Below, in pieces: positions 30,285 through 39,149 of a stretch of DNA of 64,000 bases. The notes beneath the pieces are model-generated. The model ran no database searches. It saw nothing but the letters and a program-made list of their open reading frames with translations, and was not told the origin of the DNA. Within the stretch, counting starts at the first letter, position 1, and each line of letters opens with the position of its first letter. The stretch is from Clostridium pasteurianum BC1 (GTDB taxonomy: Bacteria > Bacillota > Clostridia > Clostridiales > Clostridiaceae): contig NC_021182.1 of assembly GCF_000389635.1 (NCBI RefSeq), forward strand, positions 1,922,001-1,986,000, read 5' to 3'. The translations under genes and the position numbers were made by a program.

Positions 30285-30420
30285 CTTATCACCTCTTAAA
30301 TAATATAGTGATTCATTTAATAAGCGGATGTAATATTATAAAATTAATTACATGATTATCTATAATTAGTAATACCATCTTATCAGAAGTTATTACTTTA
30401 TACGCATAATCTACTTAGTA

Positions 30421-30496
30421 CGTCTTAATCTATATAACAATTATACATTGGTTTAAGTAGTATTTCTAGGTCTTATTTTAATGTTTTGGGAATTAT
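30421..30496 (-). repeat. 75-bp upstream repeat, copy 2
   Basis: Near-identical to 26361-26436 (about five differences). It lies 137 nt upstream of the CPBP protease start and keeps the minus-strand TATAAT. Confidence 0.65.
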
Positions 30497-30576
30497 TGTT
30501 GGTTTTAGAAAAATAATTATTATAAGTATGAATAAGTAGCAGAATAAGGTATATGTAATATGTAGGAATTTTTTAG

Positions 30577-30607
30577 GGTGTCACAGAAATGTGATGCCTT
30601 TTTTTTT
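30577..30607 (+). terminator. Orphan intrinsic terminator
   Basis: The stem GGTGTCACA/TGTGATGCC with a GAAA loop is followed by nine T. No gene is left in front of it, so it marks a deleted gene. Confidence 0.75.
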
Positions 30608-30609
30608 AG

Positions 30610-30654
30610 ATACACGTTTTATTAGCATAAAGCTAGTAAGAGGTGTATTTTTTT
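30610..30654 (+). terminator. Second orphan hairpin with T-run
   Basis: The long stem ATACAC..TTATTAGC with GCTAGTAA..GTGTAT is followed by seven T, immediately after the previous terminator. Confidence 0.65.
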
Positions 30655-30714
30655 ATTGTTTTTTAGCGAAACTGATTTTTCAACTATTTATTATATAGAT
30701 TTTATCTTTTGCAA

Positions 30715-30758
30715 TTGAATTCGCGTTATAGATAGTATATTATTTACCTGTAACGTAA
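30715..30758 (+). promoter_or_regulatory. Promoter with TTACC-N-GTAA operator, copy 1
   Basis: TTGAAT (30715-30720), 17 bp, TATTAT (30738-30743), then TTACCTGTAACGTAA (30744-30758). The same arrangement is found at 35552-35595 before the OsmC gene. Here only a broken CPBP gene follows. Confidence 0.6.
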
Positions 30759-30840
30759 TAATAAGGAATTAAAAAAATAATATTCTTTCAAAAATTAAGT
30801 TTAATTGAATGAAAGCAGTAAAGAATAAACTTTCAGTTAA

Positions 30841-31059
30841 GGATACAAATATGCTGAAATATTATATATCTTAGTTCATTCAATTGCTTTTGCTGCTTAT
30901 CATGTTCCAAATCATGGGCCATCAAGAATATTAGATATAGTTATTTCAGGATGTATTTTTGCATATCTTGCCTTAAAGTATTCATTCTTTGCACCATTAG
31001 TTTTGCATTATATGTCTGATGCTAATAGTATATTGGATTTAGTTAATATAAATCTTTAA
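30841..31059 (+). pseudogene. C-terminal remnant of a CPBP protease
   Basis: The frame reads LVHSIAFAAYHVPNHGPSR, then a helix (ILDIVISGCIFAYLALKY) and FFAPLVLHYMSDANSI, which are motifs 2 to 4 of CPBP proteases. The N-terminal half with EExxxR is missing, and the frame has no start codon. The lost 5' part lay between the promoter at 30715 and here. Confidence 0.65.
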
Positions 31060-31127
31060 CAGAAACCAAAATTCAAATTAGAAAAGGAAAATATTCTTTA
31101 GAAATATAAATTTAAGGAGTTTTTTAC

Positions 31128-31535
31128 ATGAGTATCAAGATAAAAAGAAATGGATTATTGAATTGTGATGAATTAAATGAGCTTCTTGCTACAAATGCTT
31201 GGGATGTACATCCTATTGAAAAATTAGAGAAATGTATTAAAACGTCATGGGGAAATATATGTGTAAGAAATGATAAGGAAGAATTAATTGGTTACGTGAG
31301 AATACTATCTGACGGTATAAGACATGCATACATATGTAGTCTAATTGTTCATCCAAATTATCGCAAAAAACGTATTGGTTCATCTATAATAAAAGAGTTA
31401 CTTAATATGCTTAAGGAATGTAAACTTTATCCAACTCTAGTTGCTGCTCCTAATAAAAAAGATTATTATAAGAAATTTGGATTTGAAATAGAAAGCAATG
31501 GATTTACTGCCATGTGTATTCGTAAGTCATATTAA
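31128..31535 (+). CDS. GNAT family N-acetyltransferase
   Basis: A 135-residue enzyme with the acetyl-CoA-binding motif A (ICSLIVHPNYRKKRIGSSII, about residues 71-90) and the closing YYKKFGFE segment. It transfers acetyl from acetyl-CoA to an amine; the substrate is unknown. ATG 31128 follows AAGGAG. Confidence 0.8.
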   Translation: MSIKIKRNGLLNCDELNELLATNAWDVHPIEKLEKCIKTSWGNICVRNDKEELIGYVRILSDGIRHAYICSLIVHPNYRKKRIGSSIIKELLNMLKECKLYPTLVAAPNKKDYYKKFGFEIESNGFTAMCIRKSY

Positions 31536-31674
31536 GAATTTACTAGTTAATTTTTAATATTAAGCAGGAATTTATCTCTATAATTTAAGATGCAGAATGA
31601 ATTTACATATACATATACATATGCATGATAATTATGCAACTGAATTAATTGGAGTAAGGAGGAGTTAACACTAA

Positions 31675-32179
31675 ATGGAGAAAATTATTGTAGAAGAAAA
31701 AATGAGACAAGTTTTAAAACTTGCTGAAAAAGGTATGCAACAAGGGGGAGATACCTATTGCTGCCATTATTTTTCATGGTGATGATGTTGTTTCAAAAGC
31801 ATATACAACTGAGAAAAAAGAAGGAAGATATTTAGTACATGCAGAAATTCAAGCCATTTTGGAAATGGACAAAGAAAGATATTCTTTTAAAACCAGAAAA
31901 GAATTGCAATTATTCGTAAATTTAGAACCTTGCATGATGTGTTTCGGAGCTGCAATACATTCATTTATTGGAGAAGTTTATTATTTTTTTGAATCCCCTA
32001 CTGATGGAGGTGCAGCTTGGGCAGAAAAAACTTGGTATGATAATCATAAAGATTCTGTATTTAAATTACCTAAAATATATAAAGGTATTTTATCAGAGGA
32101 AAGTAAGAAAATATTTAAAAATTTTTTAGATATATCTCCTAGAGATGGTTATTATGATTGGGTAAAAACACTTATATAA
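31675..32179 (+). pseudogene. Nucleoside/tRNA deaminase-like protein, frameshifted
   Basis: ATG 31675 (after AAGGAGGAG) starts MEKIIVEEKMRQVLKLAEKG, typical of the CMP/dCMP/TadA deaminase fold, but the frame breaks at a run of five G (31744-31748). With four G the protein continues EIPIAAIIFHGDDVV, then the zinc motifs VHAEIQAIL and NLEPCMMCFGAAI, to 32179. A single inserted base explains it. The downstream frame alone lacks the first helix and a ribosome binding site. Confidence 0.7.
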
Positions 32180-32217
32180 ATAAAGTAATAGTTAATGAAG
32201 GAAGGTAGATGAGAATA

Positions 32218-32574
32218 ATGAATAAAGAGTATATTGGCATTATTGTAGAAGAAAGCCTTAATGATAATAGAATATTAAATGGATTGGATATAAAAAAGAT
32301 ATATATAACAAGTCATAATAACCTTAAAGATAGATGGCATATGTATGAAGTTAATGTATCAAAAGAAGAAATAAGAGAATTATCTAAGCATATTATTGGA
32401 GATTGGTATATGCATTTCTGGAAAAATACACACATCATTGCTATTTTCAAAGACAAAATCTTTGAGTTTGATTATGAAGATAAAAATACATGGGATAAAG
32501 TCTTAAAATATGGACGTTCACTTGGCTTGCCAGAAGAACAATTGGATTTTCCTATAAAAGGCTTACAATACTAA
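32218..32574 (+). CDS. Conserved hypothetical protein (118 aa)
   Basis: An acidic 118-residue protein (start 32218, with GGAAGG upstream; an ATG at 32209 is also possible). It contains WHMYEVNVSKEEIRELSKHI, GDWYMHFWKNTHIIAIFKDK and SLGLPEEQLDFPI. I recognise the pattern as a common uncharacterised Firmicutes family, but no function is known to me. Confidence 0.6.
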   Translation: MNKEYIGIIVEESLNDNRILNGLDIKKIYITSHNNLKDRWHMYEVNVSKEEIRELSKHIIGDWYMHFWKNTHIIAIFKDKIFEFDYEDKNTWDKVLKYGRSLGLPEEQLDFPIKGLQY

Positions 32575-32662
32575 TTTGCATAATAGATAATATTGTAAAA
32601 AAGCTACAGTAAATAAATATAAATTATCATACAATTAGAGCTTGATTTTGGAGGTAATTATA

Positions 32663-33026
32663 TTGGATAAAAAGAAAAAAGAACATATAACTTTTAGCCG
32701 TATGGCAGATAAACGTATAAGAATAAATTATTTTTAAATAATCATGGAAATAATATCGATGTAAAGTCATTTGCTGCTCAGGCAAGATTCTTTTTAGAAG
32801 ATGATTTCCATAGAAATATGCTTGAAAATCAGCAAATTGGACTTTCATACTATTTTTGTATAGCTGCAGAAATGTATGCACAAAAGCTAAAATTGCTATG
32901 AAACTGCAGCATGAAACAAGTAGGGTAGATAAAAAGATTCCAAGGAAAATAAAGGAAGTATATTTCATTAGTAATATTGAAATTGAAGAGTGTTTAATAC
33001 AAGAAAAACATAGAATTGAAGCTTGA
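32663..33026 (+). pseudogene. Broken gene of unknown function
   Basis: TTG 32663 follows TGGAGG, but the frame stops after 24 codons at a T-run (32731-32735). Reading on with one base added gives NHGNNIDVKSFAAQARFFLE and NMLENQQIGLSYYFCIAAE. A second shift near 32880 leads to KIPRKIKEVYFISNIEIEE and a stop at 33024-33026. The family is not recognised. Confidence 0.5.
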
Positions 33027-33097
33027 ACCAGATGACAAGCCAGTGGAATTCAACGTATCTCATTGTTAAGAAACCTAAAATAGTCGAAAATTCTCTA

Positions 33098-33128
33098 TTG
33101 ACTGATGCCTTAGGTGCTAGTTTATACT
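33098..33128 (+). promoter_or_regulatory. MerR-type promoter with 19-bp spacer
   Basis: TTGACT (33098-33103), 19-bp spacer, TATACT (33123-33128). The spacer region carries a dyad, ACT....GCCT-T-AGG.GCTAGT, as expected for MerR-family activation. It lies 28 nt upstream of the MerR gene, so autoregulation is likely. Confidence 0.75.
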
Positions 33129-33155
33129 TTAAGTAATATCTAAGGAGGGTTTTTT

Positions 33156-34100
33156 ATGAAGATAAGTGAAGTTATGGAGATTACATCTCTTACAAAAAAG
33201 GCTATAAATTATTATGAAGAAAGTGGATTAATAAATCCTTGTGTTAATTCTTCGAATAATTATAGAGAGTATTCTAAAGAAGATATTGATAAGTTAATAC
33301 AAATATCTGTTTTAAGACAATTCGATATATCCGTTAAAGATATAAAGGGAATTATACAAAAACCTGAAATGCTAAAGGAAAAGTTTCAGCAGCAGTTAAT
33401 AAAAATAAATGATCAAGTTAAAAGATTAGATCATAGTAAGGTAATTCTCAATTCATGTTTAAATACACTAAGCGATTCTAATATTAATCTATCACAATTA
33501 ACAAGCCAGTTATCCACATTAAATAAATCACTTGAGATGGATGAACGTACTAGAGAAGGTTTTATGAAAAAACAATTGGAGAGGATTTTCCCTGGCAAAT
33601 TTGGTAGGTTGATGATTATTCAATACAGTCAGTTCTTAAATGAACCAATAGACACAAGAGAAAAAGAAGAAGCATGGATTAATTTAATTAAGTTTTTAGA
33701 TGAAGTTGAAGGTATTGAATATCCAGAAGGAATGGAGGATTTATATAAAAAGTTAGAAAATAAAGATTTTGAAAAATTTCAGAGTTCTATTAAAGAATCT
33801 ATGAAAAAGTGGATTTCAATTGATGATAAAGGATTAATTAAGGAAAAAGAAAGACTATTTCAATATGCAGAAAAGATGAAAAGTGATACTGAAATGCAAA
33901 GGCAATGGAAAGAAACTCATAAGATTACTGAGCAATTAACAAAGAAAATGAAAAACATTGATTTTCATAATAAATTTTCAGAAAATCTAAAAGTATTAAG
34001 CAGTGACTACAGAGAGTATATCAAAAAAATGAATGATTTTTCTAAATTACTGGATTTTAAAATAGATGATAATGGAAATTTATTAGTATCTGAGAAGTAA
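33156..34100 (+). CDS. MerR family regulator with a long ligand-binding domain
   Basis: A 314-residue protein. Residues 1-70 are the winged helix (MKISEVMEITSLTKKAINYY, ESGLINP, NNYREYSKEDI). A coiled-coil dimer helix (about 75-120) is followed by a 190-residue, Lys/Glu-rich helical domain such as multidrug- or peptide-binding MerR proteins carry. The ribosome binding site is AAGGAGGG. Its target may be itself plus the lost ABC transporter whose fragment follows. Confidence 0.8.
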   Translation: MKISEVMEITSLTKKAINYYEESGLINPCVNSSNNYREYSKEDIDKLIQISVLRQFDISVKDIKGIIQKPEMLKEKFQQQLIKINDQVKRLDHSKVILNSCLNTLSDSNINLSQLTSQLSTLNKSLEMDERTREGFMKKQLERIFPGKFGRLMIIQYSQFLNEPIDTREKEEAWINLIKFLDEVEGIEYPEGMEDLYKKLENKDFEKFQSSIKESMKKWISIDDKGLIKEKERLFQYAEKMKSDTEMQRQWKETHKITEQLTKKMKNIDFHNKFSENLKVLSSDYREYIKKMNDFSKLLDFKIDDNGNLLVSEK

Positions 34101-34189
34101 ATATTATGAGGCGAGTACACTACTGGCAGCTTTACCATTTTCAAGGACAAAATTATTGAGACTAAGTATATGCAAGAAAAGTTGGCAGT

Positions 34190-34386
34190 TAAAGAGGCTA
34201 TTATAAACTTGATGAAAAAAAGAAAACAGTTATTATTATAGCCCATACACTTTCAATTATAAAAAATGCAGACAAAATTCTTGTTTTAAATGACGGAATA
34301 ATTGTAGAAGAAGGACAGGACAAAGAACTTATAAAAATGAAGGTAAGTATTATAATATGAGGAAAGCAAGGAACAGCTTTCTGTGA
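34190..34386 (+). pseudogene. C-terminal remnant of an ABC exporter ATPase
   Basis: The frame [39 protein letters not shown], then (after a 1-nt shift) [13 protein letters not shown] is the H-loop and end of an ABC exporter subunit. No Walker A or signature part is left. It may be what remains of an efflux pump controlled by the upstream MerR regulator. Confidence 0.6.
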
Positions 34387-34421
34387 TAAATTAGAGAATT
34401 TATTTTACACTATCATAAAAA

Positions 34422-34456
34422 AACACCCCGAAGCGAGTATGCATTGCCGGGGTGTT
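34422..34456 (-). terminator. Terminator of the acyltransferase gene
   Basis: A perfect 9-bp repeat AACACCCCG (34422-34430) and CGGGGTGTT (34448-34456), with seven T following on the minus strand. Confidence 0.8.
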
Positions 34457-34490
34457 TGTCATTAATAAATATAAATCAATAAATTTTCAA

Positions 34491-35354
34491 TTACCATTGA
34501 TGTATAATAGTTGGATCATCAAATATTGAATCAAGTTTTTTCAAAAAAGGAATAATGGAGCTAAAATCAAGGGCTCTATGGTCAAAGGCCAGGCACATTG
34601 GAAGTGTTTTTCTAATCCCAATTTGTTTATCTCCATGTTCGTCTACAAATACCCCAGGCTTTTCCTGTACTGAGCTAAGTCCTATAGCAAATACTTGTGG
34701 TGGTATAACTTCAAGTAAACAAAAAGCGCCCTTTTGTTCTCTATATAGTGAACCAATATTTGAGAAGGTAATTGTTCCGTAAATAAAATCTTCTTCAGTT
34801 AAGCGTTCATTTTCAGGAATCTTGTAATAATCTTCTCTTTCTTTACCTTTAAGATAAGGTTTTTCATTACTAAATTTTGACGATAGGATACCCGTTATCT
34901 CTTTAATATCGGAATTTTCTATTTTCTTAGACAAATTTAAAATGTAATCAGAGATATCTGTTAATGACATATTATCAGCATTCATTATACTAGGAGTTAT
35001 GTGTGATCCATCAGATAAAATCCAAGGAATTGCAACATTAATTTCATCTAAAATATGCAGAGTACCTTCACATTTTTCATGATTGTATTCCAGATAGGAA
35101 TTTAAGCCATTTGCAGCTAATAGACCTTCTACAATAACTTTAATCATTAAAGTATTAAATGAAATTTTTTTACCTTCACTTTTTAATTTTTTAGATAAAA
35201 TACCAAACTCTTCATAAAAATTTGTTATGTCAGGTTCATATGTATAAGTAATATGAGGTATATTTATCCAGGATTCACCAGTCGCATGTGCAACTATTTT
35301 TCTCTTTGAATCAAAGGTATTAGATTTTTTTATTTTAATATTATTATATATCAT
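34491..35354 (-). CDS. Free-standing 2-oxo-acid dehydrogenase E2-type acyltransferase domain
   Basis: A 287-residue protein matching only the catalytic domain of E2 acyltransferases (the fold shared with chloramphenicol acetyltransferase). It has an active-site MCLAFDHRALDFSSI near the C-terminus (DHRxxD; His catalytic), GTITFSNIGSL, and FNTLMIKVIVEGLLAANG. There is no lipoyl domain, no E1-binding domain and no E1/E3 gene nearby, so it is not a normal dehydrogenase subunit. Its acyl acceptor is unknown. Confidence 0.7.
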   Translation of the reverse strand: MIYNNIKIKKSNTFDSKRKIVAHATGESWINIPHITYTYEPDITNFYEEFGILSKKLKSEGKKISFNTLMIKVIVEGLLAANGLNSYLEYNHEKCEGTLHILDEINVAIPWILSDGSHITPSIMNADNMSLTDISDYILNLSKKIENSDIKEITGILSSKFSNEKPYLKGKEREDYYKIPENERLTEEDFIYGTITFSNIGSLYREQKGAFCLLEVIPPQVFAIGLSSVQEKPGVFVDEHGDKQIGIRKTLPMCLAFDHRALDFSSIIPFLKKLDSIFDDPTIIHQW

Positions 35355-35551
35355 AATTTAACTCCTCCTAATTGCATGTAATAATATGCTATATCATATA
35401 TAGTAGTATTCTTTATTGATTTATGTTTTATTATATATTAATTAAAGTAGCATTTCTACTTTTTGAAAAAATAAAAAACATACCGAATACATTATGGATG
35501 AAATGTCCCAATAGATCATTTTATTTTTTCTAAGGATTACGTGTTTGTTTA

Positions 35552-35595
35552 TTGATTTTACATTATAAATAATATATTATTTACCTATAAAGTAA
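35552..35595 (+). promoter_or_regulatory. Promoter with TTACC-N-GTAA operator, copy 2
   Basis: TTGATT (35552-35557), 17 bp, TATTAT (35575-35580), then the dyad TTACCTATAAAGTAA (35581-35595). It drives the OsmC-family gene 100 nt downstream. TATATTATTTACCT.TAA.GTAATAA is shared with 30736-30760. Confidence 0.65.
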
Positions 35596-35694
35596 TAAAA
35601 AGTTATCATAATCTTATACTGCTTTTAAAATAAAATTTGATGTAAACAACGGTAAAGTTTGGAAATATAATATCTAAAGAAGGGTATGAAAAAA

Positions 35695-36084
35695 ATGATT
35701 ATATCAAAGAGTGGAGATAATAAATATATTACAGAAATACATAATGAAAAGGGAATGATTTTTTCAGATGTTACTGAAGAAAAAGGTGGGAGTGGAAAGT
35801 ATTTTAGACCTCATGATTTTCTTGAAGCAGCATATGCATCTTGTTTAAATATTACAACAAGGATGATACTAGAGTTTATGAATATTAGATATGAAAAAGT
35901 TACTGTTAAAGTAGATTTAAATAGAGAAAATGAAGATAAAACTAGTTTTAAATATGCAATAGATATAGATGCTGACATCAATGAAGATATTAAAAATAAA
36001 GTTATGAGAAAAGTAAGGAACTGTCCTGTTAGAAAGACATTATCAAAGCAAATAGAATTTGAATATTGTAATAATATTGAATAA
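35695..36084 (+). CDS. OsmC/Ohr family peroxiredoxin-like protein
   Basis: A 129-residue protein (start 35695; the ATG at 35686 touches the AGAAGGG ribosome binding site). The two redox cysteines are in AAYASCLNITTRM and VRNCPVRKTLSKQ, the OsmC pattern. Such proteins reduce organic hydroperoxides. The operator upstream suggests redox-responsive control. It is followed by a GNAT gene after 14 nt. Confidence 0.8.
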   Translation: MIISKSGDNKYITEIHNEKGMIFSDVTEEKGGSGKYFRPHDFLEAAYASCLNITTRMILEFMNIRYEKVTVKVDLNRENEDKTSFKYAIDIDADINEDIKNKVMRKVRNCPVRKTLSKQIEFEYCNNIE

Positions 36085-36098
36085 ATTGGAGAGAAAAA

Positions 36099-36587
36099 AT
36101 GATTAAAATAAGTAATGCCAGTGTAGATGAAACAAGTGAAATTAAAAGATTGCTCAATTACGTGTGGGTTGATACTTATAAAGAATTCTTTTCTCAAGAA
36201 ACAATTAAATATATTACAGAAGAATCACAGACTATTGATAAATTAAAACTGGAGATAGAAAATAAAAATTTATTATTTCTTGTTGCAAAAGATAGTTCAG
36301 ACAATATAGTTGGATTAGCAACAGCAGAGGAAAAGGAAAATAAAATATTTTTGAAGAGACTTTATGTTCATTCAAATTGTCAAAGGAAAGGTATTGGTGT
36401 AAAGTTGCTTTTAAGTGTTTTAAAGGACTTTAAAAATAAACAAGCTATATATTTGGAAGCTGAAAAAGATAATATTAAGGGAATAAATTTTTATAAAAAG
36501 AATGGATTTAAAATAATTGAAGATAAAGAATATAAACTGAAAGATGATAAATTTAGTACAGTGGTAATGGAAAGAACAAGTAGATAA
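36099..36587 (+). CDS. GNAT family N-acetyltransferase
   Basis: A 162-residue enzyme with motif A LKRLYVHSNCQRKGIGVKLL (about residues 87-106) and the end motif NFYKKNGFKII. It is probably co-transcribed with the OsmC gene. The substrate is unknown. A hairpin (36610-36632) follows. Confidence 0.8.
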   Translation: MIKISNASVDETSEIKRLLNYVWVDTYKEFFSQETIKYITEESQTIDKLKLEIENKNLLFLVAKDSSDNIVGLATAEEKENKIFLKRLYVHSNCQRKGIGVKLLLSVLKDFKNKQAIYLEAEKDNIKGINFYKKNGFKIIEDKEYKLKDDKFSTVVMERTSR

Positions 36588-36609
36588 TGGGGAAATACAT
36601 AGTTGCTTT

Positions 36610-36632
36610 AATATTAAGGTTTCCTTAATATT
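36610..36632 (+). terminator. Hairpin, probable terminator
   Basis: A perfect 10-bp repeat AATATTAAGG/CCTTAATATT with a TTT loop; the T-run is poor. Confidence 0.5.
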
Positions 36633-36771
36633 TCCTTTAAGTTTTCTTATATGTTATAGTTCATAGTATTTCTTAATGAATCTGTAGAGACAGGAAATAA
36701 ATGTGAAATAAATATTAATAATGGCTGAAAGAATAAGAAATAATTATAATTATTTTAAGGAGTGGAGTGCA

Positions 36772-37092
36772 ATGATAGTTGTTACAACTGAAAACATTAC
36801 TGGTTATAAAGTAAAGGAAGTAAAAGGTCAGGTCTTTGGGTTATTAGTAAGGAGCCGAGGCCTAGGAGGAAATCTAATTGCTAGTTTAAGAAGCCTTGTT
36901 GGCGGAGAAATACACGAATATACATCTATGCTTGAAGATGCTCGTAAACAAGCAATTGATCGTTTGGTTTTAAATGCTACTGCAATGGGAGCAAATGCAA
37001 TTGTGATGATGAGGTTTGATTCCAGCGAAATTGGACAATATATGAGTGAAGTTTTGGCCTATGGTACTGCAGTTATAGTTGAAAGGGATTAG
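36772..37092 (+). CDS. YbjQ/UPF0145 family protein
   Basis: The start at 36772 gives a 106-residue protein that matches YbjQ from its first residues (VVTTENITGYKVKEVKGQVF). It ends in the usual ANAIVMMRFDSSEI and AYGTAVIVE. Members form pentamers; the function is uncertain (a heavy-metal-binding label exists). The upstream in-frame extension from 36721 lacks similarity and overlaps AAGGAG. Confidence 0.75.
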   Translation: MIVVTTENITGYKVKEVKGQVFGLLVRSRGLGGNLIASLRSLVGGEIHEYTSMLEDARKQAIDRLVLNATAMGANAIVMMRFDSSEIGQYMSEVLAYGTAVIVERD

Positions 37093-37097
37093 GAATT

Positions 37098-37331
37098 ATG
37101 GCAAAGGCACTATTTTTTTATATTTTAATCCAACTATTTATTATAATTTTTGCTGTTATATCATTATTAGTTTGGGACAAGAGGTATAAAAAAAATCATG
37201 GATCAGATGTTCCAGTAGGATTTGAAAAGACTGAAGAGATAATTGTGGATCCAAACAATGGTAAAAGGTTCAGAATTTATTATAATCCTAATACAGGGGA
37301 AAGATTTTATCACGAAGAGCATAATAGATAG
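37098..37331 (+). CDS. Small membrane-anchored protein next to YbjQ (77 aa)
   Basis: One N-terminal transmembrane helix (about residues 4-26) and a cytosolic tail with VDPNNGKRFRIYYNPNTGER, an aromatic, hairpin-like repeat. It starts 5 nt after the YbjQ stop, so it is co-transcribed and probably functionally linked. Confidence 0.6.
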   Translation: MAKALFFYILIQLFIIIFAVISLLVWDKRYKKNHGSDVPVGFEKTEEIIVDPNNGKRFRIYYNPNTGERFYHEEHNR

Positions 37332-37423
37332 ATTTAGTGAAATATAATTAATATTGGCAGATTATAATGTGAAAATGACTATTTTAGATTTATATAAATC
37401 GGTAGTTTAAGAGAGGTGATATA

Positions 37424-37942
37424 ATGAATGCATTTCTTACAGTAATACCAATTATAATTATAAGGTTCGGGCTTCTAAGCATATTAGACAAAGAGGCGTT
37501 AAAACGTGCGGCCTACTTTCCTCCACTAATTGGAAATGAAAAGGTAGCGTTTTGGTTTTATCAAATTTCTAACATTCTTATACTCCTGTATTTATTTTTT
37601 CTCAAGATCAGGAATGACTCCTTTTGGTTTTGTGCAGGCCTGATCATATATAGTTTAGGGGTTATTCTTTGTATTGTATCCGTATCAAACTTTGCAAAAC
37701 CGAAAAAGAATGGAATAAATCTAAAAGGATTATACCAAATCTCCCGTAATCCTATGTATGTAAGCTATTTTATTTATTTTTTAGGTTGCGTGTTGCTCAC
37801 GCGTTCATTGATATTACTTGCATTACTAGTAGTTTTTCAAATATCAGCTCATTGGATTATCCTTTCAGAAGAAAGATGGTGCATAAAGGAGTTTGGGGAA
37901 GAGTATATAAAATATATGAATAAGGTGAGACGTTATTTCTAG
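37424..37942 (+). CDS. Membrane methyltransferase, ICMT/PEMT-like
   Basis: A 172-residue protein with four to five hydrophobic helices. The C-terminal signature of isoprenylcysteine/phospholipid methyltransferases is present: GLYQISRNPMYVSYFIYFLG, then LSEERWCIKEFGEEYIKYM. It would bind SAM at the C-terminal half and methylate a lipid or small hydrophobic substrate. Confidence 0.75.
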   Translation: MNAFLTVIPIIIIRFGLLSILDKEALKRAAYFPPLIGNEKVAFWFYQISNILILLYLFFLKIRNDSFWFCAGLIIYSLGVILCIVSVSNFAKPKKNGINLKGLYQISRNPMYVSYFIYFLGCVLLTRSLILLALLVVFQISAHWIILSEERWCIKEFGEEYIKYMNKVRRYF

Positions 37943-38110
37943 AGAATTTATAGTCCTAATTGTAAAAGAATATATGTATGGTGCTGTTAAAATAGCTTTA
38001 TTTGAAAAGAAAATGAATCTAATAAAATAGAAAAAAGGGTATTCATGTTAGATTATTTATTCAAAGAAGTTAAGGTGATAAAATAATTATATAAAAGGGC
38101 ATGGATAGTT

Positions 38111-38532
38111 ATGGTACAGCTTAAAGAAGGGGTTTTGACTGCAGAATATTTTTATGTTTTATCAGACTCAGTCGGTTGGGGCTGTGTGCCTGTTAATCAA
38201 TTAAAAAAGGCAATTGAAAATTCGTTATATACAGTATGTGTTTTTATAATAACAATATAATAGCAATGGGGAGACTTTGTGATGATGACAGCTTATTTTA
38301 TTATATAAAGGATGTTGCAGTTTTACCCAAATACCAAGGTAAAGGCATTGGAAATTTAATTTTGGAAAATATGTTGTCTTTTATAAAACAAAGAACCCCA
38401 AAAGATTGGAAAGTAAGTGTTGAACTTATTAGTTCAAAGAATAAAGAAGGGTTTTACAAAAAGTTTGGATTCGAGCTAAGACCATCAGAATATGATGGGT
38501 CAGGAATGTTTTTAATGATTGAAGGAGACTAG
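38111..38532 (+). pseudogene. GNAT acetyltransferase, frameshifted
   Basis: ATG 38111 starts MVQLKEGVLTAEYFYVLSDS and PVNQLKKAIENSLYTVCVF, then the frame is lost at a T-run (38241-38245). The next frame continues with YNNNIIAMGRLCDDDSLFYY, AVLPKYQGKGIGNLILENM and FYKKFGFELRPSE to 38532. One missing T joins the parts into a complete enzyme of about 140 residues. Confidence 0.7.
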
Positions 38533-38574
38533 TATTGTAGAATCTATTGGTAATTAAAGGGATGGGGAATTGCA

Positions 38575-39107
38575 ATGATAAAACTTGATTTAATAGAAAA
38601 AAAGATTTGCCAAAAATTGTGGAGTGGAATGTTAATAAATCTTCTGATTACTTACTACAATGGGCTGGGCCTATGTATAATTATCCATTAACACTTAGGC
38701 AGGTTCAAAATTATTTTTTTACTGATGTTAAAAAAGATAATCCTAATATTTTTGTTTATAAAATATGACTTACTAATACAGATAAAATTATTGGAACTGT
38801 TGAATTACGAGAAATAGATAAAAACAATAAAATTGGCAGCATATGTAGATTTCTGATTGGAGATGAAAATAATAGAGGTAAGGGAATTGGAAGAAAAGCA
38901 TTAAAAGAGGCATTAAGAATTGGATTTGAAGACATGAAATTTGAAAAGATAACCCTTAAAGTATTTGATTTTAATTACAGTGCTATTAAATGTTATGAAA
39001 ATGTAGGATTTACAAAAGAAAAATTATTAGAGAATGTAAGGAAGTCATCCACAGGCTATTGGAGTTTATACGAAATGTCTATTTTAAAAGATGAAAATGT
39101 CCAGTAA
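38575..39107 (+). pseudogene. RimJ/RimL-type GNAT acetyltransferase with two lesions
   Basis: From ATG 38575 the frame breaks at an A7 run (38597-38603). With one A added it gives KKDLPKIVEWNVNKSSDYLL, then meets TGA at 38766-38768. It continues LTNTDKIIGTVELREIDKNN, NNRGKGIGRKALKEALRIGF and SAIKCYENVGFTKEKL to 39107. Both a frameshift and a nonsense codon make real decay likely. Confidence 0.7.
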
Positions 39108-39149
39108 AATGAAAATTATCTATGATGAATTTGGAGATGAAAATAACAT

